Assembly (NCBI GenBank): GCA_902712845.1
Contig: LR743504.1
Span: 2,020,001 to 2,084,000 of the forward strand
Length of the DNA: 64,000 bases
Direction: 5' to 3'
Source: Methylobacterium bullatum
Lineage (GTDB): Bacteria; Pseudomonadota; Alphaproteobacteria; Rhizobiales; Beijerinckiaceae
Shown: positions 51,484 through 60,371 of the stretch, one piece after another
How positions within the stretch are numbered: the first letter of the stretch is position 1
Layout of the letters: each line of letters begins with the position of its first letter
Program-made: the position numbers and the translations under genes
Notes under the pieces: generated by a model
What the model saw: the letters and a program-made list of their open reading frames with translations, nothing else
Databases searched by the model: none
What the model was told of the DNA's origin: nothing

Positions 51484-51729
51484 ATGACGAAGAAGCAGGC
51501 GACGGACGAGAAGGAGAACCCGAAGACGGCCGGTGGCGACGCGTCGAATCGGATCAAGGATCCGAGCGAGTGGACCACGGGCGACGAGCCGATGACCGGC
51601 GCGCAGGCCTCCTACCTCAAGACCCTGTCGGAGGAGGCGAAGTCGCCGGACTCGTTCGAGCCCGATCTCGACAAGGCCGAGGCCTCCAAGCGCATCGACG
51701 CCCTTCGCAAGGAAGCCGGACGGGACTGA
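51484..51729 (+). CDS. DUF3072 family protein
   Basis: This 81-residue hydrophilic protein has the DUF3072 core KDPSEWTTGDEPMTGAQASY and LDKAEASKRIDALRKEAG, with a Lys/Glu-rich N-terminus. Its function is unknown; the composition suggests a soluble, partly disordered stress protein. The ATG at 51484 follows GAGG and lies downstream of a consensus EcfG promoter, whereas an in-frame ATG at 51451 would fall upstream of the expected transcription start. Stress induction is therefore likely. Confidence 0.88.
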   Translation: MTKKQATDEKENPKTAGGDASNRIKDPSEWTTGDEPMTGAQASYLKTLSEEAKSPDSFEPDLDKAEASKRIDALRKEAGRD

Positions 51730-51863
51730 TCCGCCCTCATCGCCGGTTTCCGCTGTTCCCGGAACGGAGAAGCGGGCGTTTCACGCAGAACGTTTAAACG
51801 GGCGGCAACGATTTCCGGCGCAGGACTACCTGCGCCGGCTTCGTCGAGGATCGCCCCACTTCC

Positions 51864-52091
51864 ATGACGAACCGCGAGAAAATTCGGGCGACCCAACGGG
51901 ATCGGGCTCGATCCCGTGCCCCGGGCCTCGCCGCCCGGTTCAGGCGGGACACGCGCGGCACGACCGCGATCGAATACACGCTGATCACCGGACTGATCTT
52001 CCTGGCGATCGTTACGGCGCTCCACCTCTATGCCGATCGCGTCGGCGCGATGTACAAATATATCGGCGACGCCATCGCCCGGAGCACGTAA
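51864..52091 (+). CDS. Flp family type IVb pilin
   Basis: This 75-residue prepilin has a basic leader and the Flp signature RRDTRGTTAIEYTLITGLIF, in which prepilin peptidase cuts after the Gly before TTAIEY, followed by one hydrophobic helix that packs in the pilus core. It should be the major subunit of a Tad-type adhesion pilus, but no tad/cpa assembly genes lie in this window. It is a lone pilin between DUF3072 and a DUF937 gene. Confidence 0.92.
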   Translation: MTNREKIRATQRDRARSRAPGLAARFRRDTRGTTAIEYTLITGLIFLAIVTALHLYADRVGAMYKYIGDAIARST

Positions 52092-52106
52092 GGTTTCGCG
52101 CGACGC

Positions 52107-52967
52107 TCAGCGCCGGTCCGGTCCGGGCTTGGCGGCGGGCTTTCCTTTAGACGGATCCATGGCCGTCATGCCGTCGCGCCACAGGCTGTCGAACAGGCTC
52201 TGCATCGTCCGCGCATTCTCCTGTTGGGCCTCCAGCCCGGACTGGAACATCTGCTGCAGCAGGTCGAACGGGTTCAGCGGGGAATCCTGCGCCGCTTCGG
52301 TGGGCCTTGTGCCCGAAGCGGGCTTGGAGCCCGTGGAGGGCCTGGAGCCCGGGGCAGCCTTCGAACTCGCGGATTGGCTGGGCTCCGGGAAGAAGCGCGC
52401 CGGCGGCAGGCTCCTCTGGGCCGGCGCGGCGCGCGAAGAGGTGACGTCCTTCGGCGCGGACAGCATCGAGCCACCCGCCGCCATGAACGCGTTCATCATC
52501 TCCGTCCAATAGGGATGGGTCGGGATGCCGAAGGGGGAGGGCGGAGGCGCCGCCGGGGCCGGAGCCGCCTGGCCGGGGTTCATCATGACATGGACGATCC
52601 CCGCCACCACCATCCCGGCCATGAGCGGCAGCATCTGCCGCAGGGCGGGCGTCGCGACGCCGCTCGCCGCCGCGGCCTGCTGCAGCACGGCCTGCCCCAG
52701 ATGCTGCGACCCGAAGAGCTGACGCATCATGGCGTCCATCTGCGGCTTGGCCTGCGCGGAGGTGGACGCGCTCGGATCCATGAAGCTGAACATCTGAGTG
52801 AAGCCGGTGGGATCGGCGGCGGCGTTGCGCTGAAGCCCCAGCGTCAGGGCCGGCATCAAGGCTTCCATGGCCCGCCGGGTCTGGTCCGGCGACAGTCCGA
52901 ATTGCTGGCCGAAACCGTTGGCGCCCATTCCGCCTTGCGCCTGCATGAGATCGAACAGGTTGAACAT
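52107..52967 (-). CDS. DUF937 family protein with Pro/Ala/Ser-rich linker
   Basis: This 286-residue protein starts with a DUF937-like helical domain (MFNLFDLMQAQGGMGANGFG, then LSPDQTRRAMEALMPALTLG, and QMLPLMAGMVVAGIVHVMM, a hydrophobic hairpin). A long low-complexity linker (PGSRPSTGSKPASGTRP) and a C-terminal helix (LNPFDLLQQMFQSGLEAQQE) follow. The C-terminal helix repeats the FDLLQ/FDLM theme of the N-terminus. The role is unknown. It converges with the pilin gene, 15 bases apart. Confidence 0.8.
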   Translation of the reverse strand: MFNLFDLMQAQGGMGANGFGQQFGLSPDQTRRAMEALMPALTLGLQRNAAADPTGFTQMFSFMDPSASTSAQAKPQMDAMMRQLFGSQHLGQAVLQQAAAASGVATPALRQMLPLMAGMVVAGIVHVMMNPGQAAPAPAAPPPSPFGIPTHPYWTEMMNAFMAAGGSMLSAPKDVTSSRAAPAQRSLPPARFFPEPSQSASSKAAPGSRPSTGSKPASGTRPTEAAQDSPLNPFDLLQQMFQSGLEAQQENARTMQSLFDSLWRDGMTAMDPSKGKPAAKPGPDRR

Positions 52968-53086
52968 GGCGGCAGCCTTCTGAATCCCATCGCGGCCGGG
53001 CGGAAGTGCTTCAGCCCGCCGTCGAGGAGCGAACTCTGTCGCATCCCAGCGGCACTTACCAGCCCGGGATCATGCCCGTACCGGCA

Positions 53087-54541
53087 CTAAACCAGTGCGT
53101 TCGGCCTCTCCGGGGCCGGAATATCGCCTCCGGAGGCATCCGGATCGGCCTCCGATGCCATTTTCGGCGCGCGACCGGCCCGTTCCTCCAGTTGCGCCAC
53201 CGTCCGGAAGGCCAGCGCGATCCCAATCGCCCCGAAGGCGACCGAGCCGATGCCCACCCCGGCGATGATGCCCTTCGGGCCGTAGAGATGGGCGCCGAGG
53301 AGGGCCGGCGGCACGGTCCCGATGGTCGCCCGGCCCCAGTTGAGGAACGTCGACAGGAAGGGAAAGCCGAGATTGTTGAACGAGGCGTTGGCCAGGAACA
53401 GCAGGCCGGTGAAGAACCACACGCCCCCGCTCACGAGGCAGAAGAAGGCGAAGAGCTCGGCGGCGGTGCCGGTCAGTTCGAACAGGCCCGTCAGCGGTCC
53501 GCGAAAGACGACCAGGGCGGCCCAGACCACGACGACATAGGCCGCCGTCACCAGCGCCCCGTCCCGCAGCACGCCGCGCATGCGGTCGAACCGCCCCGCC
53601 CCCCAATTCTGCCCCAGGATGGGGCCGATGGAGCCGGACATGGCGAAGAGCCCGCCGAAGGCCACCGGGCTCAGCCGGTCGATCACCACGTTGCCGGCCA
53701 CCGCCACGGCGCCGAACTTGGCCAGCGCATGGGCGATGAAGGCGCTTGCCACCGAGGGGGCGAGGTTGGTGAGCACGGCGGGCAGGGCGATCCTGAACAC
53801 CGTGGGCGCGTCCGCGATCACGTCCGCCAAGGTGGGGGCGGCGAGCATCCGGTGCTGGCGCACGCCCCACAGGCCGACGAGGGCGAAGGTCGCCCGCGCC
53901 ACGCAGGTGGTGATCGCGGCCCCGTCGATCCCCAGCCCAGCCGTGAAGATGAGGAGGGGGTCGAGGCCGGCGGTGACGATGGCTCCTCCCAGCGTCACGT
54001 ACATGGCCTGCCGCGCCGCCCCCACGGCACGCAGCAGACCCGAGAACATCATGCCCGGCCCCATCAGCAGGTTCGAGGGCAGGGCGATCCAGAGGAAGCG
54101 CTCGGCCACGGGAAGCGTCTCGGCGTCGGCGCCGATCCAGGACAGGATGATGGGTAGGAACGGCAGCATCGCCAGGACGAGGATGCCGGAGACGACGATG
54201 CCGTGGATCGAGGCCGAGGTGGCGAGCCGCCGGGCGCTGGCCTCGTCGCCGGCCCCGATCGCCCGTGAGACCAGGGCGCCCGCGGCGATCATCAGGCCGA
54301 TATTGATGGCGATGGCGAAGAACTGGACGATGGTGGCGAAGCCCACCGCCGCCGTCAGGGTCGGGTCGCCGAGCTTGGAGACGTAGATCAGCGAGAGCAG
54401 GTCGACCACGAAGATCGCCATCAGGCCGATGGAGCCCGTGCCGGTCATCACCACCACGTGCCGCAGGATCGATCCCGTGACGAACCGTCCGGCCTCCTGT
54501 CGGACGACGGGATGTCCCGCCGCCTTGCGGGTGTCAGGCAT
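53087..54541 (-). CDS. MATE family multidrug efflux transporter
   Basis: This 484-residue antiporter has twelve helices in two MatE repeats; the first contains GDPTLTAAVGFATIVQFF and ALVSRAIGAGDEASARRLAT, the second GGLFAMSGSIGPILGQNWGA. It should export cationic drugs or metabolites with Na+ or H+ influx. The start overlaps the stop of the Kef-type gene by eight bases in another frame, so the two are translationally coupled. Confidence 0.93.
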   Translation of the reverse strand: MPDTRKAAGHPVVRQEAGRFVTGSILRHVVVMTGTGSIGLMAIFVVDLLSLIYVSKLGDPTLTAAVGFATIVQFFAIAINIGLMIAAGALVSRAIGAGDEASARRLATSASIHGIVVSGILVLAMLPFLPIILSWIGADAETLPVAERFLWIALPSNLLMGPGMMFSGLLRAVGAARQAMYVTLGGAIVTAGLDPLLIFTAGLGIDGAAITTCVARATFALVGLWGVRQHRMLAAPTLADVIADAPTVFRIALPAVLTNLAPSVASAFIAHALAKFGAVAVAGNVVIDRLSPVAFGGLFAMSGSIGPILGQNWGAGRFDRMRGVLRDGALVTAAYVVVVWAALVVFRGPLTGLFELTGTAAELFAFFCLVSGGVWFFTGLLFLANASFNNLGFPFLSTFLNWGRATIGTVPPALLGAHLYGPKGIIAGVGIGSVAFGAIGIALAFRTVAQLEERAGRAPKMASEADPDASGGDIPAPERPNALV

Positions 54542-56486
54542 CCGACGGGGTGTCCTGGGGTTGCAGCGTGCGGGTCGCCGCCTCGCGCCGCTCCATACCG
54601 ATGATGTCCCGCGTCTCGGTGCTCAGCGCCCGCGAGGGGCGCTTGGGCACGGTGAGCGGCTCCGGCTTGATCTCGGGGCTGCCGCCCATGTAGCGCGATT
54701 CCTCCGGAAGGGCGCCCGCCTGCTGCAGGACGAGACGAGCGATGTCGCGCTTGCGCACGTCCTGGGCCGTGGCGGCGGCGGCCTCGGCCGGGATGCCGAG
54801 CCCTTCCAGGGTGGCGCGGCCGAAGGCGATGGCCGATTCCACCGTCTCGCGCAGCTGGTAATCCACGTCCCGGTTCATCAGTTCCACCGAGTGCATGCGG
54901 TCGTAGGCGCGGACATAGGTGCGCACCGCCGTGAATTCCTCGTGGACGATGTCGACGATCTTCAACGCGGCCTGCGGGTCGTCGACGCAGATGCAGAGGA
55001 GCTCCGCCCGGCCCACTCCGGCGGCGCGCAGCACGTCGAGGCGGGTGCCGTCGCCGTAATAGATGCGGAACCCGAAGCGCGAGGCGGAGCGGATCTGCTC
55101 CACGTCCTTGTCGATCACCGTGACGCTGATCCCCTCGGCGAGCAGCACCTGGGTCAGGATCTGGCCGAAGCGGCCGAAGCCGACGACGAGGACACGGGCC
55201 TCGGTGCTCTCGATCAGGTCGGGGGCGTGCTCGGCCGCCTCCGGCCGGTGCCGGGACAGGTAGCCGTCGAGGGCCTTGGCGGCGACGGGGCCGACCAGCA
55301 TGGTGAGGGCGGCCAGCGCCACCGCGAAGCGCGTGGAGGGCTGGTCGATCAGGCCGAGTTCGGCGCCAGCGGGCAGCAGCACGAAAGCGAACTCGCCGGC
55401 CGGCGCGAGGATCGCGGCCCCGCGCACCGCATCGAGCCAGGGCGAGCCGAACAGGCGGAATAGGCCAGCCACCAGCCCGACCTTGATGAGGATCGCCGCC
55501 GCCGTCGCCCCGAGCAGGGCAGGCCACGCGCTCTTCAGCAGGCCGCCGTCGATGGACATGCCCACGCTCATGAAGAACAGGCCCAGCAGCATGCCGCGGA
55601 ACGGCTCGATGTCGGCCTCGAGCTGGTGCCGGAAGTTCGATTCGGCGAGCAGCACGCCGGCGAGGAAGGCGCCCATGGGCATCGACAGGCCGACATGCTC
55701 CATCAGCATCGCAGTGCCGAGCACCACGAGGAGGGCCGCCGCCGTCATCACCTCGCGCGCGCCGCTGGCCGCGAGCAGGCTGAAGAACGGGTTGAGGCCG
55801 TAGCGGCCCACCAGCACCACGGCGAGGAGAGCGCCCCCCACCGTGGCGGTGGATTGCAGGGCCTGGCCGAGCCACGCATCGTTGCCGCCGCTTCCCGTGG
55901 ACGCCAGGAGCGGCATCAGGGCGAGGATCGCCACGACGGAGATGTCTTGGAACAGGAGCACCGCGAAAGCGCGGCCGCCATAGGGCGTGCCGAGGTCTCC
56001 GCGCTCCTCGAGGAGCTGCAGCGCCACCGCCGTGGCCGACAGGGCGAGGGCGACGCCGATGACGAGGCTCGCGGCCGGCGTGAGCCCGAACAGGGCGCCT
56101 GCGCCGGCAAGCACAATGGTGCAGAGCAGCAGCTGCGCCGCACCGAGCCCGAAAATGTCGCGCCGCATCGAGATCAGCCGCGAAATCTCGAGTTCGAGGC
56201 CGACGATGAAGAGAAGCAGGACGACGCCGAGCTCCGCGACGCTCGCGGCGGTCTCCGGCTCGGCGATGAGCGAGAAACCGAAGGGGCCGATGACGACGCC
56301 CGCGACGAGATATCCGAGCACCGCGCTCTGCCCGATGAGGCGGAAGATCGGCACGCCGATCACCGCCGCCGACAGGAAGGTCAGCACCGGCGGCAGGAAG
56401 CTCACATGGGTGGAGGCGCTCGCCATGTCGATCCGGTCTGTGAGGAGTGGGGTCGCCCGCGGCCGATGCCGCAGACGCGTCGCCAT
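54534..56486 (-). CDS. Kef-type K+/H+ antiporter with RCK domain
   Basis: This 650-residue protein is a CPA2 antiporter: about twelve helices (LGYLVAGVVIGPFGFSLIAE, LGVVLLLFIVGLELEISRLI, LALSATAVALQLLEERGDLG) followed by an RCK/TrkA-N domain with the NAD-binding motif VLVVGFGRFGQILTQVLLAE near residues 430-550. The C-terminus has the KefB/KefC-type tail. In KefC the activity is gated by glutathione adducts; no ancillary KefF/KefG gene is present. The start at 56486 has a strong AGAGGAG site; an ATG at 56426 is the alternative. It is coupled to the MATE gene. Confidence 0.92.
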   Translation of the reverse strand: MATRLRHRPRATPLLTDRIDMASASTHVSFLPPVLTFLSAAVIGVPIFRLIGQSAVLGYLVAGVVIGPFGFSLIAEPETAASVAELGVVLLLFIVGLELEISRLISMRRDIFGLGAAQLLLCTIVLAGAGALFGLTPAASLVIGVALALSATAVALQLLEERGDLGTPYGGRAFAVLLFQDISVVAILALMPLLASTGSGGNDAWLGQALQSTATVGGALLAVVLVGRYGLNPFFSLLAASGAREVMTAAALLVVLGTAMLMEHVGLSMPMGAFLAGVLLAESNFRHQLEADIEPFRGMLLGLFFMSVGMSIDGGLLKSAWPALLGATAAAILIKVGLVAGLFRLFGSPWLDAVRGAAILAPAGEFAFVLLPAGAELGLIDQPSTRFAVALAALTMLVGPVAAKALDGYLSRHRPEAAEHAPDLIESTEARVLVVGFGRFGQILTQVLLAEGISVTVIDKDVEQIRSASRFGFRIYYGDGTRLDVLRAAGVGRAELLCICVDDPQAALKIVDIVHEEFTAVRTYVRAYDRMHSVELMNRDVDYQLRETVESAIAFGRATLEGLGIPAEAAAATAQDVRKRDIARLVLQQAGALPEESRYMGGSPEIKPEPLTVPKRPSRALSTETRDIIGMERREAATRTLQPQDTPSDA

Positions 56487-56581
56487 TCTCTCCTCTTAGA
56501 CCAGGGGCACCGCCCCCGCCACGCCTGCATGGCGTGGACGGGCGGTGTCGGAACCATCACCGGTGCGGAGCGGCACGCGGT

Positions 56582-56872
56582 TCAGGCGAAGCGGCGCGTG
56601 ACCTGACGGGCGGCGCGATGGGCCAGGATGATCTTCGTGGCGTCCGAAGGCGTATGCGCGTCGTAGGCGTCGAGGACGTCCCAGCGCGTCAGGCCGATAT
56701 CGTTCAATTCCCGCTCGGACAGAGAGCCGAGCTCCACGAGGCCGCGCTCGTCGGCATCGTTGCGCGAGAAAACGGAGGCGGCCTTGGTGAGGAGGCTGCC
56801 GACGAAGCGGGTGGCCCGTCCGACCTGTTCGGCCGCTGCGTCGCCCGGGGTCCAGTTGAGGGTGCTGTTCAT
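56582..56872 (-). CDS. DUF1127 family protein (a)
   Basis: This 96-residue protein carries the DUF1127 core SLSERELNDIGLTRWDV in its C-terminal half and an amphipathic N-terminus. Longer DUF1127 proteins of this type in alphaproteobacteria are linked to stress, phosphate or carbon metabolism and RNA processing, but the biochemical function is not settled. The start is ATG 56872; ATG 56887 is also possible. A second DUF1127 gene lies 255 bases upstream on the same strand. Confidence 0.85.
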   Translation of the reverse strand: MNSTLNWTPGDAAAEQVGRATRFVGSLLTKAASVFSRNDADERGLVELGSLSERELNDIGLTRWDVLDAYDAHTPSDATKIILAHRAARQVTRRFA

Positions 56873-57127
56873 GATCCTAGTATCCAAGTTCTCGGCGCAC
56901 GTTCACGATGAGGACGGTGATGTACGGCGAGGAAGGTGATGGGGATGATGTGCGCCCCCTCCGCCGTGAATGACGTGCGATCGAACACTTAGCCTCAATA
57001 GACTTGCGGTGCCTGCAGGTCTGGTAGAACCAGGCCACGGATAAACCTCAATCACCGACCGAATGACCAGTTTGGCGGCATGGCGAATTCGAAGTCATGC
57101 TCAATAATGCACTTTTCGCCATCTTGA

Positions 57128-57424
57128 TCAGATCTTAACGATTCGGGGGCGGCGTGCCTCCCGTCTTTCGTCCCGGCGGCCGATCAGGAACTGGGAGGCA
57201 TCGGCCTCGCCGGTGCCTGCATCCGTCACGTCCTGCCGGATCAGGCCGATATCCTTCAATTCGCGGTCCGACATCACCGAGAGCTTGCGCAGGACGCGCC
57301 GGTTCATGGCCTGGCGCGACAGACCGGCGGCGGCGTTCGCCAGGAGCTGGCGCGCGAGCTGCGCGAGCCGCCCGGAGAGAGCGCCGGCATGGGTGGCGGA
57401 TTGCGGCTTCAGGAGCGTGGTCAT
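57128..57424 (-). CDS. DUF1127 family protein (b)
   Basis: This 98-residue protein has the DUF1127 core SVMSDRELKDIGLIRQDV, with a helical N-terminal part (SGRLAQLARQLLANAAAGLS) and a basic tail (RRDERREARRPRIVKI) that could bind nucleic acid. It is divergent from a MocR-type regulator 119 bases away, an association that is frequent in Hyphomicrobiales and suggests control by that regulator. Confidence 0.87.
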   Translation of the reverse strand: MTTLLKPQSATHAGALSGRLAQLARQLLANAAAGLSRQAMNRRVLRKLSVMSDRELKDIGLIRQDVTDAGTGEADASQFLIGRRDERREARRPRIVKI

Positions 57425-57543
57425 CGGTCGTCCTCGTCTGGTCCGTCGTGATCGTCAGACGGTGATGCGCCCTGGGGCACTGGCGACGACAGGGACAGTC
57501 CAGTACGCTTCGCCTGAATTGTCCGGACGGTGGAGCAGTACAG

Positions 57544-58941
57544 ATGGCGGGATCGGCGCGGGCGACGCTCACCCTGGTGGACACGGTCTCCTCCGCGATC
57601 ACGGAGCGGATCGCCGGGCGCCAGCTCATGCCCGGTGCGCGGCTGCCCTCGGTGCGGGCTTTTGCCGAATCCATGGGCGTGTCGAAATCCACCGTGGTGG
57701 AGGCCTACGAACGCCTCGGCGCGGAAGGCGCCATCGTCGCGCGCCGGGGCTCGGGCTTCTATGTGGCGGGCAAGACCCGCCCGCTCTGCCTGAAGGAGAT
57801 CGGGCCGCAGCTCGACCGGGCCGTGGATCCGCTCTGGATCACCCGGCAATCGATGCAGGCCGGGCCGGAGCTGCTGAAGCCCGGTTCCGGCTGGCTGCCG
57901 TCGTCATGGATGCCCGAGGAGGCGATCCGGCGCGCCCTGCGCCACATCGCCCGCGACGCCGATTCGAACGTGATCTGCTACGACAAGCCCCTGGGCTTTC
58001 CGCCGTTGCGGAGCCAGATCGCCCGGCGTCTCGCCGAGAAGGGGATCGAGGCGGAGGCCGACCAGATCGTCCTGACGGACTCGGCGACCCAGGCCGTGGA
58101 CCTGCTGTGCCGGTTCCTCCTCGACCCCGGCGACGCCGTGCTGGTCGATGACCCCTGCTACTTCAACTACCATGCGTTGCTGCGGGCGAACCGCGCGAAG
58201 GTGGTGGGCGTGCCCTTCACCCCCGCCGGGCCGGACGTCGCCGAGCTCGAACGGCTGATCGTCGAGCACCGGCCCCGGTTCTACCTGACCAATTCCGCGC
58301 TCCAGAACCCCACCGGCGCCACCCTGGCCCCCGCCGTGGCCCACCGCGTCCTCAAGCTCGCCGAGGCGCACGACATGCTGATCGTCGAGGACGACATCTT
58401 CGGCGACCTCGAAGCCGACCCGGCCCCGCGCCTGGCGGGGTTCGACGGGCTCGACCGGGTGATCGCGGTGGGGAGCTTCTCCAAGACCCTCTCGGCCTCG
58501 ATCCGCTGTGGCTACATCGCCCTGCGGCCCGACTGGGTGGAGGGGCTGATCGACCTCAAGCTCGCTCTCAGCCTCGGCAACGGCCATCTCTCCGCCGCTC
58601 TGATGCACCGCCTCATCACCGACGGGGCCTATCGCCGCCACCTCGCCGAGATCCGCGAGAAGCTCGCCCGCGCCATAGGCGAGACGGCGCGCCGGCTGGA
58701 GCGCTGCGGTCTCACGCTATGGACCGAGCCGCGCGGGGGCCTGTTCCTGTGGGCGCGCCTGCCGGACGGGCTCGATTCCGCCGATGTCGCGCGCCACGCC
58801 CTCGCCAGGGACGTGGTGCTGGCCCCTGGCGCCGCCTTCAGCGCCGGGACGGGCGGCCGCGAGTTCCTGCGCTTCAACGTGGCCCATTGCGCGGATCCGA
58901 GGACGTTTTCGGTGTTGGAAGACGCCATGGCGGCGGTTTGA
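57544..58941 (+). CDS. MocR-type regulator (GntR helix-turn-helix fused to aminotransferase fold)
   Basis: This 465-residue protein has an N-terminal GntR winged helix (LMPGARLPSVRAFAESMGVS, then KSTVVEAYERLGAEGAIVAR) and a class I aminotransferase-like domain with the PLP lysine in VGSFSKTLSASIRCGYI. MocR proteins use PLP as effector, as PdxR and GabR do, and act mainly as transcription factors. The divergent DUF1127 gene is the most likely target. In the intergenic region GTCCGGAC and two CAGTAC copies are candidate contacts. Confidence 0.92.
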   Translation: MAGSARATLTLVDTVSSAITERIAGRQLMPGARLPSVRAFAESMGVSKSTVVEAYERLGAEGAIVARRGSGFYVAGKTRPLCLKEIGPQLDRAVDPLWITRQSMQAGPELLKPGSGWLPSSWMPEEAIRRALRHIARDADSNVICYDKPLGFPPLRSQIARRLAEKGIEAEADQIVLTDSATQAVDLLCRFLLDPGDAVLVDDPCYFNYHALLRANRAKVVGVPFTPAGPDVAELERLIVEHRPRFYLTNSALQNPTGATLAPAVAHRVLKLAEAHDMLIVEDDIFGDLEADPAPRLAGFDGLDRVIAVGSFSKTLSASIRCGYIALRPDWVEGLIDLKLALSLGNGHLSAALMHRLITDGAYRRHLAEIREKLARAIGETARRLERCGLTLWTEPRGGLFLWARLPDGLDSADVARHALARDVVLAPGAAFSAGTGGREFLRFNVAHCADPRTFSVLEDAMAAV

Positions 58942-59033
58942 TCGGGGTCCGGCTGGCCCTGCCCGGAACCCACCGCCCGGGCCGAGGCTTTGAAGAGATA
59001 CGGCAAAGCTCAAAAAATATGTCGGGAGGAACC

Positions 59034-60260
59034 ATGTCGAAGCCGGAGTTGAAGCAGCCGCGTCCGCCCGAACTGTTCTCGCCCTGGCGCACGGAGGCGC
59101 GCGCCCGGCTCCAGCAGGAGGCCCGCGACTTCGCCCGCGACGTGGTGCTGCCGCTTGCCGACGAACTCGACCGGCAGAAGGCCGAGATGCCGCGCTCGCT
59201 TATCGACCAGATGGCGGCCAAGGGCTGGTTCGGCATCACAATCCCGGCCGAGCATGGCGGGCTCGGCCTCGGCGTGTTCGAATATTGCCTCGTCTCCGAG
59301 GAGCTCGCCCGCGCCTGGCTCTCCGTCGGCAGCATCCTGGCGCGGGGGCAGGGGCTCGGCACCCAGACCCTCGACGAGGAGCGCCGCCGCGCTCTCCTGC
59401 GCAAGTCCGCTCGCGGCGAGTGGATCGGCGGCATCGCCCTGTCGGAGCCCACCGCCGGCTCCGACCTCGCCGGCGTCCGGACCCGGGCGGTGCGCGACGG
59501 GGACGAATGGGTTCTCACCGGGACCAAGCGCTGGGCCGGATTCGCGCTGGCCGCCGACTTCATCGAAGTCCTGGCCCGCACCCGCGAGCCCGAGCCGGGC
59601 GAGCCGCGCTCGGCCGGGCTGGAGCCGTTCCTCGTGGTCAAGAAGCCCGGCACCTTCCCCGAGGGGATGACGGGCCATGTCATCGACAAGATCGGCTATC
59701 ACGGCTTCCTCACCTTCGAACTCGAGCTCGACGGCGTGCGCGTGCCCGAGGGCGACCGCCTCACCGGCCTCTACGGCGATGGCGGCGCGGATGCGGATTC
59801 CGGCGGCTTCGCCTCGGTGCAGCGCGGCCTCAACATCGCCCGCGTCCACACCGCCGCCCGCGCCGTTGGCGTCGCCCGCGCGGCGGTGGAGGATTGCCAG
59901 CTCTACCTGCAGGAGCGCGAACAGTTCGGCCACCCGATCGGCGAGTTCCAGGCCCTGCGCTTCGCGCTGGCCGACATGTCGGCGGAGGTCGATCAGGCCC
60001 GCGCCTACTGGCAGCAGGTGGCCCACCTCCTCGACGCGGGCAAGGCGGCCGAGAGCGAATCCGCCAAGGTGAAGCTGCTGGCCACCGAGATGGCGGTGCG
60101 CGTCACCAACCAGGCGATGCAGCTTCATGGCGGCAACGGCTACACCACCGAACGCCGCGTGGAACGCTACTGGCGCGACGCGCGGCTCACGACGATCTTC
60201 GAGGGGACGAGCGAGATCCAGCGGCGGATCATCAGCGACCGGATGTTGGGGCGGGGGTGA
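59034..60260 (+). CDS. Acyl-CoA dehydrogenase family protein
   Basis: This 408-residue FAD enzyme of the acyl-CoA dehydrogenase fold has the N-terminal helical domain (AEHGGLGLGVFEYCLVSEEL), the middle beta domain with SEPTAGSDLAGVRTRA and TGTKRWAGFALAA, and the C-terminal domain with MQLHGGNGYTTERRVERYWR and the catalytic base region TIFEGTSEIQRRII. The substrate chain length is unknown. GGAGG precedes the ATG at 59034 by five bases. It may be co-transcribed with the MocR gene ahead, but the 92-base gap makes that uncertain. Confidence 0.93.
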   Translation: MSKPELKQPRPPELFSPWRTEARARLQQEARDFARDVVLPLADELDRQKAEMPRSLIDQMAAKGWFGITIPAEHGGLGLGVFEYCLVSEELARAWLSVGSILARGQGLGTQTLDEERRRALLRKSARGEWIGGIALSEPTAGSDLAGVRTRAVRDGDEWVLTGTKRWAGFALAADFIEVLARTREPEPGEPRSAGLEPFLVVKKPGTFPEGMTGHVIDKIGYHGFLTFELELDGVRVPEGDRLTGLYGDGGADADSGGFASVQRGLNIARVHTAARAVGVARAAVEDCQLYLQEREQFGHPIGEFQALRFALADMSAEVDQARAYWQQVAHLLDAGKAAESESAKVKLLATEMAVRVTNQAMQLHGGNGYTTERRVERYWRDARLTTIFEGTSEIQRRIISDRMLGRG

Positions 60261-60371
60261 GGGACGCGTCCGATCCCGCCCCGGTGTGCCCCGTCCGCCC
60301 TGACACTGCGGCGCATTTTGCGCTATAGGAGGTTGACAGGGGCGGCCTCGCCTCGCCACATCCCGGCTATC

